A stretch of DNA of 64,000 nt from NCBI GenBank assembly GCA_965216885.1, contig OZ244209.1:744001-808000 (forward strand), in the 5' to 3' direction. This document shows, piece by piece, positions 63,823-64,000 of this stretch. The stretch is from CAYNJG01 sp965216885. Lineage in GTDB: Bacteria > Planctomycetota > Planctomycetia > Pirellulales > Pirellulaceae. Both the position numbers and the translations under genes were made by a program. The notes below the pieces were generated by a model. That model saw only the letters and a program-made list of their open reading frames with translations, was not told the DNA's origin and made no database searches. Every line of letters starts with the position of its first letter. The first letter of the stretch is position 1.

Positions 63823-64000
63823 GCCTTCAGGATACCCATGAAAAGCGGGCGGTGTAACCAGATGGTGGTGCGCAAGCTTTTTGGTTGCGGATCCTGTTTT
63901 GCTTTCATATCTGTGTGTGAAACAGCGTTAGCTTATCGCGTCACCGCCGCGATGCCTTGACTCGGGACAACTGCCTGCCTACAAATAAGACATTCCGTCT
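63823..64000. other. Right end, 178 bp without a recognised gene
   Basis: Upstream region of the 61303 gene (minus). No hairpin, RNA gene or ORF is recognised. Confidence 0.6.

Overview
The window looks like a chromosome segment of a planctomycete (Planctomycetota, probably Pirellulales or a relative). The signs are prepilin-like DUF1559 proteins, a DUF1592-type cytochrome/planctomycete-domain protein paired with a DUF1552 protein, PEP-CTERM tails, giant secreted proteins with the planctomycete N-terminal 'LExRxML' motif, an ECF sigma factor next to a Ser/Thr kinase, and several Gfo/Idh/MocA and DUF1080 proteins. No rRNA, tRNA, CRISPR array or transposase was recognised. Taxonomy is inferred from gene content only.

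Region 1 (1-14.75 kb) is a Tad/Flp pilus locus. On the minus strand, in transcription order, are an Flp-like pilin (12001), TadE-like (11767), a polytopic membrane protein (11223), a toroid-domain/pilin fusion (9568), two pilin-like proteins (7991, 7590), the prepilin peptidase TadV (7192), CpaB (6653), TadA (5495), TadB (4119), TadC (2988) and another pilin-like protein (1884). Several of these genes overlap by 4 bp. On the plus strand are a partial secreted protein and a TPR lipoprotein (TadD-like) at the left, and a TadG-like protein at 12.3-13.7 kb. Two more pilin paralogues lie at 13.9-14.7 kb. Seven pilin-like subunits of one family are present; five of them have their conserved Glu shifted by one residue.

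Region 2 (14.9-24.6 kb) is mostly housekeeping: a YfcE-like phosphoesterase, a RecQ helicase with extra domains, FtsH, MnmE, then a Tat-exported Gfo/Idh/MocA oxidoreductase and a DUF1080 protein. Region 3 (24.9-33 kb) has a secreted TPR protein, a very cysteine-rich secreted protein, a membrane protein, and an operon-like run of acyltransferase, SDR, Gfo/Idh/MocA and SDR that may serve sugar (possibly L-fucose) catabolism.

Region 4 (33-50 kb) is dominated by extracellular proteins: a DUF1559 pseudopilin, a 2081-residue pentapeptide-repeat protein with dockerin-like and PEP-CTERM tails, an ELWxxDGT-repeat protein overlapping it by 8 bp, a Tat-exported oxidoreductase, a lipoprotein, a DUF1573 protein, and two coupled FG-GAP/VCBS-type proteins. 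Region 5 (50-64 kb) holds DUF1559 proteins, a di-haem peroxidase, two PEP-CTERM proteins, an ECF sigma/kinase/pseudopilin cluster, MoaA, and the DUF1552/DUF1592 pair. Short inverted-repeat elements sit in several gaps, and one supplies the 3' end of a coding sequence. Several clear Rho-independent terminators are visible.
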